Positions 21,076-32,765 of a DNA stretch of 64,000 bases are shown piece by piece. A model generated the notes under the pieces. The model was not told the origin of the DNA, made no database searches, and saw nothing but the letters and a program-made list of their open reading frames with translations. Source of the DNA: Acanthococcus lagerstroemiae. Taxonomy: Eukaryota; Arthropoda; Insecta; Hemiptera; Eriococcidae. The DNA is taken from contig CM063107.1 of the NCBI GenBank assembly GCA_031841125.1, positions 11,952,467-12,016,466 of the forward strand, given 5' to 3'. A program made the position numbers and the translations under genes. Numbering within the stretch: the stretch's first letter is position 1; each line of letters opens with the position of its first letter.

Positions 21076-22289
21076 CAAGGAAGGAAAAGATTCGAATCCA
21101 AATTATTCAAATCCGGAATCGAATCCAGTTCGCGGATTCGAATCCGTTTCTGGGAATTGGATTTGTATCAGTGATTCGAATCCAGTGGACGACCCGGATT
21201 TGTAAAATTTATTCGAATCTTTTTAGAGGATTCGTTGGCAGGGATGATAAGTCAGCCATAAGCTATAAATTTAGGCCATAAGCTGAAGGTTTTTGGGCAA
21301 TTAAGTCAGCTATAAGTTTAGGATATGGAAGTTGCTTTATAAAAATGTAAATACAGTTTCCTACAAATTTCATACTTAAGCCATAAGCATAAGCCATATT
21401 TTTTCGGCTGATAACAGGATAACGACCGTTGGGAGTTATGGTTACAGCTGAGCTAAAATTGTGTCAAAAGCTGGAGGGAACCAATGAGAAATTTAAAATA
21501 TTGTCTAAAACCAATATCCCACACACAATGTTAACGGCCATTCATCACCATTTCAGCTATTTCTTCCAAAATTGATAACAGAACAACTTACCTCGACTAT
21601 AGCGCTGGAAATACAAATAAGCCATAAGTTTAAGCCAGCCGTAAGTTTAAGCTATGAGCCATAAGCTTAAGCCAATCAATTTATAAGCTATATGTATCAG
21701 CCATATTTTCAAGGTCGGAAGCAAAAGCCATAAGTTTAAGCTTTATTGATTGGCTTATCATCCCTGTCGTTGGAATTTTTTAGTTAGCCGTATTAGGCGC
21801 TAAAGTCGCCCAATATGGCCATCTGTTTTGGTCACTTTTCTTCTCTTTTTTTTTAACGAAAAAAAGATCAGAAAACGTAATAAAAGCTACAAAATTCCTT
21901 CTGGTCTCCTTAGTCCAAACATTAAATTAAATGTCTTTGGAAACTACATTGCTGAAAGTATGTTTACCATGATTATATCGAATAAGATCCAGTTTGTGGA
22001 GTATTCAGTCTTTCTGAAGGGGGAAAAAAAGTCAACGATTGCTGAGTAAGTAAAATAGGTATCGTTTATTTTGAATTTGATTTTGTAATAGCCAAAGATT
22101 CCATGATTCCTGGATTTGATGATTTGTGGATTCGAATTCATGAATCGACTCCATTTATTTGAATCCGATTCGAATTACTGTAAATGTAAATTATTCTCGA
22201 ATCATATTTGAATTTTTGAATCCAAAAAAAGGCAGTGATTTGTGGATTCGGATTTGAATCCAATTTTAGTGGATTTGTTTTCAACCTTG
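21076..22289. mobile_element. MITE filled with GGATTCGAATCC words
   Basis: Ends CAAGGAAGGAAAAGATTCG and ATTTGTTTTCAACCTTG are imperfect inverted repeats. Flanks TTATGATAA (21067-21075) and TAATGATAA (22290-22298) match at 8 of 9 positions, as a decayed target duplication. Both sides of the interior consist of degenerate ATTCGAATCC words. It is interrupted by the hAT MITE at 21239-21766. Confidence 0.6.
21239..21766. mobile_element. hAT-type MITE filled with GCCATAAGCTTAAG words
   Basis: Termini CAGGGATGATAAG and CTTATCATCCCTG are perfect inverted repeats. The 7-bp word TCGTTGG flanks both ends (21232-21238 and 21767-21773). The interior repeats AGCCATAAGCTTAAGCC-like words many times. The CAGGG start and near-8-bp duplication point to hAT transposase mobilisation. 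Confidence 0.8.
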
Positions 22290-22345
22290 TAATGATAACA
22301 ACTGTTGTTATAAAAAAGTTGTTAGGTATGAGTTGTTATCTTTTA

Positions 22346-23178
22346 CTATATTTATAGATAACACTACCCAACAGCAAAAAAACCGCAAGTACGAGAGTAG
22401 CCGATTCTAGAAGTATTTTTCATGCTGAATTCAATGCCGCTTTTTGTTTTTCTTAATTAGCTCTCCTTTTCTCGTAAATTCATTCTGAATTATTTCCCGT
22501 AATTTCCCTCTCGTGTTAGAAATATTAGTGAATGTGGCCACACTGCATGTATCACAAAACAAACTCGCCAACACAGTGACGCGTGTGAACGTGTTTTGAC
22601 GTTTTGTTATCGAAACGATCTAAACAGTTTCAACTGATTCTAATATTTTATCATTAACGATGAAGTGATGGAACAACAATTTTGAGGAAGGCGATCTCTT
22701 CAGTGAAAAATTAACGCCTTTTCATTCCGGTATTACAGTTTATTGTTTCTTTTACGAAATGTAAGTGAACTAGATAAATGTGTTCCGACAATAAATTTGA
22801 TGAATATGTGTTCAATGCCCGAGTATTCATGATAATCACAACTCTCGTTGTTGAATTGGAATAATACTAACTTACGGAACACAGAGGGACAGAGAACAAC
22901 ACAGAAGTTTTCTATTCAGTACCGTCGAAGACGAAGACGAAGCTTATCGGTAATATCAGTTTAATATAACATCAGTGTCGCCACATAAAATAGAACAATT
23001 TCTCATAATACACTATTAAATTTCCCAGCAAACGTAAAAAATGATTAGCTAACTCAGCATTTTTAATATCATATTTGAATTCAGCGTGAAAAATACATTT
23101 AGAATCATCTATTTTCCTTCATGCGGTTTCCAAAAAATCTCAGTTTGTTGTGTAGTGTAATATATAACTACGTTATAT
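22346..23178. other. intergenic, no feature recognised
   Basis: AT-rich sequence with no coding segment of conserved type. Part of it could belong to the far upstream region of DCAF10. Confidence 0.3.
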
Positions 23179-23369
23179 GGACTGGTAACAGTCGAGAAAA
23201 GTTACATGTAAACAAAGGCAATTTGCCTTGAAGAAATCTAATGTACCCTATAACTATACAGGTACTATATAGATATAAGGATATAACTACCAACAGGGCA
23301 AATTGCCTTTGTTTACATTCAATGATGCTCCATTTAAACCTGTGTAATTCTTATCACTATTAGCAGTCC
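23179..23369. mobile_element. MITE family P, copy 1
   Basis: Inverted ends GGACTGGTAACAGT and ACTATTAGCAGTCC, and subterminal inverted blocks ATGTAAACAAAGGCAATTTG and CAAATTGCCTTTGTTTACAT. It is an uninterrupted reference for the nested copy at 23459-24513. Confidence 0.75.
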
Positions 23370-23472
23370 ATTCTCTATTGTATCTAGGGTTGTGACTGGT
23401 TGTTACCCCGCAATGCCGCAATGCTGAACTTGACTATATAGATATAACTACGTTATATGGACTGGTAATAGT

Positions 23473-24122
23473 AGGGCTCTATAGTTTCACCTGGGTATAC
23501 TAAGCCGCCATTTTGGTTCATACTGCGCCCGTGGATGCCGAATCCGGCTATGCGCAGGGATATGAAAGAAGCTGGAAGCAGAAGCCGGAAGCTTTTATGT
23601 ATCCTGACTCAAATCGAGAAGCCGGTAGCCGGAAGCCAATTCCAGTTGGAAGCCAGAAGCTGGAAGAGAAGTCTTTTGTTTATCGGCTTCTTTTTGGCTT
23701 CCAAGTTCCAACTCAGAGTCAGCATTTGGCCTAACTTGTCAATTATTGTTTATAAGAAAAGAGCTCTTAAACTCGTTGCTTCAAAGTCTAAATAGATTAT
23801 TTCATTTGAACTTGTTTTGTGCTTCTTATGGCTTAAAAGATGCTAGAGGTGAAATAAAGTGAAATTTCGGGAGCTAGAAGTCGGAAGCTGGTAGTTTTTT
23901 GAGAAGTCAGAAGCCGGAAGTTTTTAAATTACAAAATTGAAAGAAGTCAGAAGCTGGAAGCTTTTTAAAATTATGGAAGCCAGAAGCCGGAAGAGAAGTT
24001 TTTTCAATAAGCTTCTCATCCCTGGCTATGCGGAGCGTAACGCGTAGTCAATTCGGCATCGACAGGCGCAGTATGAACCAAAATGGTGGCTTAGTATACC
24101 CAGGTGAAACTATAGAGCCCTA
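23473..24122. mobile_element. palindromic MITE of the ATGGCGG-core family, copy 3
   Basis: Long inverted arms begin AGGGCTCTATAGTTTCACCT and continue through ATACTAAGCCGCCATTTTGG. Flanking GTAATAG words (at 23465 and 24123) look like a 7-8-bp target duplication. Its centre was split by the hAT MITE at 23555-24024; excising that restores the centre seen at 4005-4173. Confidence 0.8.
23555..24024. mobile_element. hAT-type MITE filled with GAAGCCGGAAGC words
   Basis: Ends CAGGGATATGAAAGAAGC and GCTTCTCATCCCTG are inverted repeats. The 8-bp target duplication GCTATGCG is perfect (23547-23554 and 24025-24032). The interior repeats AGAAGCCGGAAGCTGG-like words. Confidence 0.88.
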
Positions 24123-24215
24123 GTAATAGTGGTAATAGTTGGGAAAAGTTGAATGTAAACAGAGGCAATTTGCCTTGAAGAAATCTAACGTCCCCTATAA
24201 CGCTATAACAATACA

Positions 24216-24399
24216 GGACCACTATTCTCGAAAAGTTGTTATGCGATGTTATGATAACACCGTAGTTATAAAAAAAGTTGTTACCGGTTGTTACCCATTT
24301 ACCGCAATGTTGAATAACATCTCATAACCACTCATAACACCACCTTGGGACTAGTTGTTATGAGTGGTTACCGTAACAACTTTTCGAGAATACCGCTCC
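24216..24399. mobile_element. MITE family X, complete copy
   Basis: Inverted ends GGACCACTATTCTCGAAAAG and CTTTTCGAGAATACCGCTCC, with internal inverted GTTGTTA/TAACAAC words. It is inserted into MITE P copy 2. The target duplication is not clear. Confidence 0.75.
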
Positions 24400-24542
24400 A
24401 GGTACTATATACATATAGATATAACTACGAACAGGGCAAATTGCCTTTGTTTACATTCAACGGTGTTCCATTTAGACCTGTGTTACTGTAATTCTTATCA
24501 CTATTACCAGTCCATTCTCTATTGTCTAAGATGGTCTAAGAT

Positions 24543-24638
24543 GTTGAATTACATCTCATAACCACTCATAACACCACCTTGGGACTTGACTAGTTGCTAT
24601 GAGTGGTTACTGTAACAACTTTTCGAGAATAGTGGTCC
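24543..24638. mobile_element. MITE family X, right half
   Basis: Matches the right half of 24216-24399 (ACATCTCATAACCACTCATA onward) and ends TCGAGAATAGTGGTCC. The left half is missing. Confidence 0.7.
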
Positions 24639-25321
24639 TGTACCCAATTTCACTGATGATTACATTTTGTGCCTGAAAACTGAAATCATCCAGCTTTTCA
24701 ACTATAAATTGCAATTATCTAAACATCAGCTATTTATTATTTATTTCCACATAATATTTTATGGTTATTGTATCGAGTGAATTTTCTTTTCATAATTTCC
24801 TTCGTCCAAAATAAAGGAATCTAGTCACATATAGTTATTCACTCGCTAATTCTAGAAAATAGTTTCGTGTTTTCAGTACTTCAGAAGTTGAACTATGTGA
24901 AGGAAAGAAAATAGTTACAATCTTCTGATTTGCGTTCGTCGTTTCAAACTCACGCCAAGTAATAATTAATTAAGTTTCGACTCTGTAAATTAGCATCCTA
25001 AACTTGTGATTTTCAACGTAGAATTTAGCGGATGTGTAACTACATGTAGCCTTTCCGTCTCTGTGGTATACCTATTCAGTAGTCGAAATTGTCTTAGTCC
25101 TGCTGATTCTTCGTATCTATGCTATTTGTTACCGGTATCTCAATTTCCAGTACTGCATGTCACTATCAAAATTTGCTGATGATTTACTAAAGTATGTTGA
25201 ATGCTTACTGGTACAGTATTTATGGAAGCGGTCGCACATTTCCCTTCTGATTTCATTCTGAAAATTGGATTTTACTTGTATCTAGATGTCCATCTCTTAT
25301 TACAGCTAAAATTGATCAGAA
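24639..25321. other. 5' flank of DCAF10
   Basis: No coding exon or repeat recognised. The in-frame TGA at 25313-25315 shows that the DCAF10 frame does not extend upstream of 25322 without splicing. The promoter and leader are expected here, but no specific site is called. Confidence 0.35.
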
Positions 25322-28300
25322 ATGTTCGGCAGAATGGATATCAAAGACAAAGAAAATATCTCGAAAGTTTCACCGCTGTCAACCAAAGGTATGAATTACC
25401 ATCATCAATGGTTGCGGAATCGAGAGCTTGGGAACAAGTGTATTCCTGGAACCACGGATAAAGTATTACGAGAAATGTATTCAACCATTCGTCCAGTATC
25501 GCACTGGGAAAGTTTCATGTCGTCAAAAGTAGCCGTGCCTGGTGGAATTTTCAATTTGGAATTCTCCCCAGATGGGTATGTTGCATTCGGGTTCCGACTT
25601 CGAATGTTGAAATCGAACCCATTGCAATTATTCTTTCTCGTTTCAGTGTCCTGATGGTGGCTGCTTGCGAAAAGAGAAGTATTCTGTTATTCGACGCCAA
25701 TACTCAAAAGCATTTGCATTCAGTGGATAATGCTCACGATGATTGCGTTAATTGTGTTCGGTAAATAAGAAAATAATGATCTAAATGCTTTATATTAAGT
25801 ATTCTGCAATGATTTCCCTTGCTGATAGTTTGAAAGTTTTCTCTTTTGAATAAAAGTACCATTTTCACTTGAGTAGTGAATATTTCTCGCAAGATGTATC
25901 TATTACTAATGTGAAAAAGGTATTTCTTAAAAGTAATTAAACAAAAAACAGATTGAAGATTCCCACTATCCAATAATTGACATTTTCCTGGACTATTGTG
26001 GACTATTGATGAACTTTGTGAAAAGAGGGGCTGACGCCCCCCCCCCCTCATCGACTTAGAAAAATTTTATTCCTCCCGTAAACTTGTGTTAATTGAACTA
26101 TTTGAACCCAAGCGAACTTCGCGACGGTGAGTTAGAAAGACCACGCCGCCCCCGCCTCAGAAAATTTTAATAATGCGTTAAAATCTACTTTTAGAGGGCT
26201 GAAATCGACTTTCTGGACAAGATAGCCCACGGCCCACTTCGTCTTTTCTCCCAGACTACAACGGAAGCCCGCTTATACCGTACATCCAGTCAGTGGCGTA
26301 GCCAGGGAGGCGAAGTGGGCGAATGCGTCCCCCAAGGCACCTGAAATTGAATGTAAAATATACAAAAATGAGCAAATTTTCGCCTTTAAAACATGTTTTT
26401 TTGGAAAAAATTTGGTCGAGCAGTAATTTTACCTCAATTTTTTGTAAAATAGTCCTCTAATATCGGCAGTTTTTAAAAAGTACCTCAATTTTCGACTTTT
26501 TCTCCCTTGAAAATCTTACTTCGCCCCCCCCCCTCGGTAAAATCCTGGCTACACCACTGCATCCAGTGCTATAAGTGGATAAGGTGATCCCTACGTTTAC
26601 TAATTCGTATTATTTTGATGATGAACAGATTCTTAGACACACGAGTTTTCGCTACCTGCAGCGATGACAGCACCGTTGCATTATGGGATACTCGAAATCT
26701 GAAATCCAAAATTCGCGTTCTGCATGGTCATTCAAACTGGGTTAAAAATGTTGAGTATTCCAAGGATGATAAACTCTTAGTTACTTCTGGTTTTGATGGA
26801 AGTATTTTCACGTGGGATATCAATAGGTAATTGGTCATATCAATTTGAATTTATACGAACTAATTAGTTTTTATTTTTTGTAAGTCATCTTTTGATCATA
26901 TTTTGGTGGTTAACTGGGTGATATTGCAATATTTGAACGCACTCTTGTTTTATAGACTCGCTGAAATGCGAAAAATTGATACTTTACCTGCTAAACTGTG
27001 AATAACGTAACCCCCTACCAGTAATCTGTAATTTTCTGTAACAACCACCAAATTACTGAATCTACAACTGATATCATAAAAATGAAAACAACTATGAATC
27101 TCAACGTATAAGCGCTCACCTTTACCACCAGAAGAAATGCCAGGTGAGCTGGCTACATGAGAGAAACGAGAATATAAAGGAGCAGATCTATGATGTCCAG
27201 ACCAAGCTTGACATTGAATGACTATCAACTCGCACTACTGAAATGTGAAGTCAGTTATCGTGCCAACCAAACAGATATGCACCCAATGTTACAGACAGGC
27301 GAGCGGTCAGGTGGACAAGCGACAGACAAGAAACCCGCAGAAGAACAGACATGACAAAGATAGCTGATCACTAGACAGACTCTGTGACACAGTCTTTTAA
27401 CAATAATAGGCTCTAATACCTATTCGAAGCAGACAGGTAAGACTAATTGACAGAAAACTGAGGTCGGGCCACAACGTGGTCATAAATCAAAGTTCTATTG
27501 TATTGTTAAAATCATGACAGTAGCAGTAAAATAACGTCAAGGATAGAATCATGGCATTATAATGTTGTCTATTATGTCCATTATGGAGTCTTTGAATCCT
27601 GCAAGTATTGGAAGTGTACACAATGATGGCGTGTCCCTGTCACCTTCCTGTCATTGATGGTGTTACTCTAATAGCGAGAACGGTATAATGGGGAATTAAC
27701 CAATGAGCTAACGTTATTTTCCACTAGTGTCCCGTTTTCACTTAGTTTCCACCCAATTCTGCCAGACAGCAGCCACTACAATGTACATTGCCAGTATTGT
27801 TCTAGTACTGTTATTGGTATAAAAGTTTATGCATAACGCCACGTTCCTTAAAACACTACCTACATCATTTCCCGTACGTTATGCATTGTTTGATGTTATG
27901 ACGCCATAGTTGACCCCAAAATGACAAATAACAGCTATCCTTGCAATATGACATTACAGTGATTCGAGCCACATAACGTCACTTCTCTAAACTATTATTC
28001 AGTTATTATTGATGGCTTATGTATACTGATGCAATAACTGTTAGAATACAGTTGACAGTTATTTTTAAGATTATGATATTTAGTTTATTCAGTTGATGAG
28101 TGTTACTGATTTCCTTTAGTCAACAGTTATTCAGCTGTTATTATGAGTCTTTTACAGAAAAAATCTGCAAATAATGTTATGACTCGTTGTTGTGTCAGTG
28201 CTGCTGTAACTGTAAGAGTATATACATGTAGTGAATAGTTATTGTTAAGTTATACTATTTGATTCGTGCAGTTAATGGTTACAATTCAAGTTGTGTTATT

Positions 28301-31300
28301 TGCTTCATATTGTTAACTGTTAGGATCATGTTATCCAATCTTTTTCGTTAATTGGTATTTTAACTTATGAGGGGGTTTTTCTATAGAAACCCTAAATTTT
28401 TGTAGACACTGTATAAATAAGATTTGTGGCCATCGTTATTGTTAAATTATTTGATTCATAATATCGTAATGTGATTAACAGGTATGATTAAAGTCATATG
28501 TTATCGAATTCTTAGAGTTACAAATTCAATAATCCTGCAGGATTTATGAATAAGTTACCTATACATTTATGATTTTTAGTTGACAGTACTGATTATGGTT
28601 ATACTATTTGATTCATTAATGATGAACAGTTATAGTCAACATTCTCATAGTTACTAATTTCCTCCAGTTGATGGTTATTGAGTAGCTATACATTTATGAT
28701 TTTTATTTTTTATTTTTTTTTACAGTACTTAATATGGTTACAATATTTGATTATTATGACTGACAGTTATGGTTAAAGTCATGTTATTCAACTCATACAG
28801 TTACCAACTTCCTGCAGTTGATGGTTATTGAATAGTTATACATTTATGATTTTAGTTGATTTTACTGGTTATAGTTATACTATTTGATTCATATGATTAA
28901 CAGTTATAGTTAACATTATGTTATTTAATTCATCAGTTACCAGTTTCCTTTAGTTACTGTTTATATAATAATTATTATAGGTTTATGACTTTTAATTGAC
29001 AGCATTGATTGTGGTTATGCTATTTGATGTGATTAACAGTTATGGTCCAGGTCATGTTATTTGCTTTGTACAATTGACAATTACTATTATGTTATTAATT
29101 TCCTTTAATGTATAGTTACTGTACAGTTACAGTTATTGGTTTGACAGTTCTGCTATATAATGGATACCCTCTCTGTTATTCATCAATTCTTGCTCACCCG
29201 TTGTTATTGGTATGAATAGCTGCCGATAATGGATATTAAATGTTGTTCAACAATTACACACCATTATGTAACGCCTGTTGGCTATTATTGAATGGCAGTT
29301 CATCATCATTCGATATTCATCAACTGTTACTTAATGTTTTTCAGCTATTATATGATGATTACCAACTGTTAATTATTATCAAGTATCAACTGTTATTCAG
29401 TAGCTAGTTACTGTGTTTTACTTGTCATTGTTGGAACGGTTATCAATTATTAATGATTATTGCATTCTTTGTTCAGTTGTCACAACTTTTTAATTCAGTT
29501 GGCTGTTGCTGAACAACAGTTGAATTTTATTTGATGTTTATTAGCCGCTATTCAATGACGATCAACTGTTCATCTGTTATTATTAATCCAAATAATGGTT
29601 AGATGCCTTTCAAGCCTTCTCACGCCTTTTCGACTACTATGTACTTACAAAAAATAGGTGACAGTGCGTATGACAAGTACGAGGATGACACTCTCACAAA
29701 AACCTAGCCGTAAATATAATTTTTCAAAATCACGTTAACGAAAAAATTAATTTTTTCCCGTGTTTACCCTTTAGTTACACTGAGAGAGGGTTATTGTACA
29801 AGAAAGCATTTCACACTAACGGATTAATGCGTATGAGACTTCTTCCCGACGCGAGCAAAATGGTCATCTGCACTACTGGCGGATATTTGATGGTTATTCA
29901 CGATCTGGATTTAGAGACGTTGCCAACTGACTTATATGGATTTAAGGTAAGGGATTTCGTAGGCGAGGATGCCCATACATTATTTTAATTAAACTTCGTG
30001 TTAATACTCGAATGTTTTCTATCTTTACAGCCAAATATGTATAGATTAATGCAAATAAGCGAAACAACAATTCCAATCGCTGCTAAATATACATATTTAT
30101 TCAATCATCGTAGAAAACGTAATCGTGTCGAATTTATGACTGATTTTCCTCGAGGAGACGAAGCTGAAGTGATTTCTTCGTTGCAGGTAAAATGCGGTGT
30201 ACAGCAGATCGAAATACGTAGATTAACCCTTCAATACCACACATGTGACAATTGTCACAGTGGTATAAAGCTCGCAGCAGAGGCGTGAGTCAGAGGGGAG
30301 ACTCAGCCGCATAACTCCTGGTACCTGTGCGCACATGATTTACCTTCATTATCACGTGCGTTTTGGTTGCCTACTTGAACTGTCAAAGGGGCATGAAATT
30401 TTTCAAATTGATTTTCGGTTAAATATCGTCAATACCACTGATGTGACAGTTGTCACACCGACCTATTTTCACATTTACATAGCACTATGTACAATTTTCA
30501 GGGTAATAGGTTGAATTCATTTTTAATCAATTCGGACCAAAATTGATCATATTGGTGGTTTAATTTATGCATTCGAGTTGGTTTTTTGATGTTGCTCAGT
30601 GTAAGAAAATATTTCGTGATGAACCCGAGAAATACGGTGTCGAGAGGAAGGCCTAGGTTGAAACATTTTGTGAAAGCCGCGAAATAAACTGTCATGCGTG
30701 TCGTGGTGGTTTTTTTTTTGTTCATTAGCAAAATACTATTTACTGCACTGCAACCAGTTGTTTTTTTTTCTAACGAAAAATAATTACCGGCGAGTGTATA
30801 ACTCATTGTCTCTTATTCCCAATTACAGAATTCTTGATCAAATGAAAATAATTCCGAAAATGTAAATTGGCAAAGTAAAAATTATACTAAAATAAACAAA
30901 ATGGGGGGGGGGGGAATAGTAACAAGCAACTTGTACTTGTACCAATTTTCAAGAAGTGTCCTTATTCAATGCATCCGTAGGATGAAAGTAATGTTATAAA
31001 TTAAAAAAAAAAAATTGGTTGTGAGCTATTAACATGAAGTGGTGGGGGATATTTCAAATTTGTGCGTATTTTTTCACATTAAAATCAAATTTTAACCTCA
31101 AATTTGAATTTAGCGTGAAAAAATACATATAACACCTTAAAATTTGATACGTTAATGATAAAACTAATGAATTTTCAAATACTGTGACAATTGTCACATG
31201 TGTGGTAATATCAGAAGAAAACCTACGAGTGGTATTTAAGGGTTAAGGGAGGAGTAGGGGATGTAATTGAAACTGAAGTGTGCTCTCATTGCAAGTAACG

Positions 31301-32765
31301 ATGTAACTGGAGTAATTTTGTCTGGGGACAGATAGGTCAATGAAAATGAAACCCTACACGTAATGTAGAAAAATGTTCAAGGGGTTGAGAAATGTTACCT
31401 TTAATATGTATACCTTTAGTTCTATGAGTAGTTAGTAAATTCTTCTAACTTGCCGGCCACTGGAACTGGTCGAGACATCCAGTGATTGAAAATGGTTCAG
31501 TTTTTGGGGCTTGTAAACGAAAACGCTGAAATGTATTTGATCATTCTTGCCGCTCATTCTCATATGATTGTGTATCTGCTCGTTGCAATACTCTGGTCGT
31601 TCAGTGAATTAGAATTCTCGACTTGTGAGTTTCTGGAAGTAGTCTTTAGTCAAATATATTTTGTCTTCCAGATCCACCCTCAAGGTTGGTGTGCGTTGAG
31701 TAGGAACATCACTACCGATGAACGTTCCGAATGGACTTGCGTTCACGATATCCAAGACTACGCGATCAATGATAGTGCATCAGAATTGAGTGATACTTCT
31801 GAAACAAAGTAAGTCTTTCTACTGTTTCTGTTATTAATATCTTGATGTAGGCCAACTTTGTTGAACCCCTGTTGTTTAACAGTGCTGAAGAAAACTCGAT
31901 CCTCTCTATAACAACCAGCGTTGATCAAGCTAATAGGTTAAGGTATCACCACAGCTCCGAAGGTCGATCTGATCGCAGTTACGAATATCCAGTGGAGGAT
32001 CCGACTTCTGTCTCATCCACAGACATATGGGAAGCTCTCATGTCTATCCACGAATCCCGCGAACGACCTGGTATTCTATTGGGAATACCTCCGTTCACTA
32101 GTATGGTATCCAACGGCGTCCGTATCGTGCGCGTATCATCTGGCATCGAAGAGCAGTATCTGTACGAAGAGGAGGTGAATTCGTCAGAAGCTAATAGCTC
32201 GAATGACGATGCATCCCAGTCGACGTCAAATTCGTCTACGTCATACGGGGATGCATTCGGACCGGATCATGCGGGTACATCCGAGAGAATGGACGTAGCT
32301 GTCGGCAACTCTTCTGGTACTAGTAATTATAGAAACGCTATGAACAGAGAAGCGCAAACAATTATCATCGTGGGCCCACGCAATGCGAACAACCCATTGG
32401 TAAAAAATAAGCATTCTAATCAAATTCCTCCCAACCATCGCATACACCAGAATAAATCTCGACTGACTCATTACATTGAAGAAATAAACGCCGGTAAAGG
32501 ATTCATCAAGGAGTTGGGTTTTTCCCAAGACGGCCGAATTGTTTGTTCACCATACAGCCACGGCGTACGTCTGTTAGCATTTAATGACAAGTGCTCTGAA
32601 TTAAGCACATGTATTCCAAACAAGACTCCCGTCCCGTTGTACGAAATTGGCACCAGCACTGCCCACAATGATATTGTACTATGTACCAAGTTTTCGCCAC
32701 GACATACTATGCTTGTCTCGGGTTGCCATTCCGGTAATATTATTTGGTATCAACCGTATCTATAA
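25322..32765 (+). CDS. DCAF10: DCAF10, WD40 substrate receptor of CUL4-DDB1
   Basis: DCAF10 (WDR32) is a WD40 protein that binds DDB1 and recruits substrates to the CUL4 ubiquitin ligase. Seven exons join in phase: 25322-25575, 25647-25760, 26629-26826, 29775-29946, 30031-30186, 31672-31808 and 31883-32765, giving 637 residues (human 559). Shared segments include GGIFNLEFSPDG, FATCSDDSTVALWDTR, LVTSGFDGSIFTWD, RMRLLPDASKM and the C-terminal RLTHYIEE, VRLLAF and HNDIV-TKFSP blocks. The WDTR motif near 26690 fits the WDxR box used for DDB1 binding. Residues about 345-540 are Ser/Asn/Glu-rich low-complexity sequence, as in other DCAF10 proteins. Start chosen because an in-frame stop lies three codons upstream. 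Introns 3 and 5 hold repeats. Confidence 0.95.
26291..26559. mobile_element. hAT MITE with CAGTGGCGTAGCC ends (DCAF10 intron 2)
   Basis: Ends CAGTGGCGTAGCCAGG and CCTGGCTACACCACTG are inverted repeats. The 8-bp target duplication CATCCAGT is perfect (26283-26290 and 26560-26567). The interior is non-coding and partly C/T-rich. Confidence 0.88.
26827..28050. other. first part of DCAF10 intron 3
   Basis: No exon is recognised. The stretch 27240-27480 is rich in GACAG words, but no period or element boundary is visible. Confidence 0.35.
28050..29170. repeat. degenerate ~130-140-bp tandem repeat in DCAF10 intron 3
   Basis: Recurrent landmarks in constant order: TATGGTTATACTATTTGATT, then AACAGTTATAGTTAACATTA, then GTTACCAACTTCCTGCAG, then TGATGGTTATTGAATAG and ATACATTTATGATTTT. 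Clear copies start near 28576, 28722, 28854 and 28994, with older ones upstream. The region from 29170 to 29600 is similarly TTATT-rich but too diverged to phase. Confidence 0.7.
30227..31242. mobile_element. piggyBac-like non-autonomous element (DCAF10 intron 5)
   Basis: The termini read CCCTTCAATACCAC and GTGGTATTTAAGGG, flanked by TTAA on both sides (30223-30226 and 31243-31246), as expected for piggyBac transposition. A subterminal palindrome TGTGACAATTGTCACA occurs near each end (about 30244 and 31184), with a variant at about 30433. No transposase is present in the roughly 1.0-kb interior. Confidence 0.8.
31247..31671. other. end of DCAF10 intron 5
   Basis: No exon or repeat recognised. 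The acceptor at 31671 is preceded by a moderate pyrimidine tract. Confidence 0.35.

Larger units (their letters stand above)
23459..24513. mobile_element. MITE family P, copy 2, split by three nested insertions
   Basis: Starts GGACTGGTAATAGT and ends ACTATTACCAGTCC. Removing 23473-24122 and 24216-24399 restores an element collinear with 23179-23369, so those two are later insertions. A third element, 23555-24024, sits inside the first of them. Confidence 0.8.

Noticed and set aside
28050..29170. CRISPR-like array
   Set aside because: Units are long, adjacent and diverged, in a eukaryotic intron; no spacers or cas genes.
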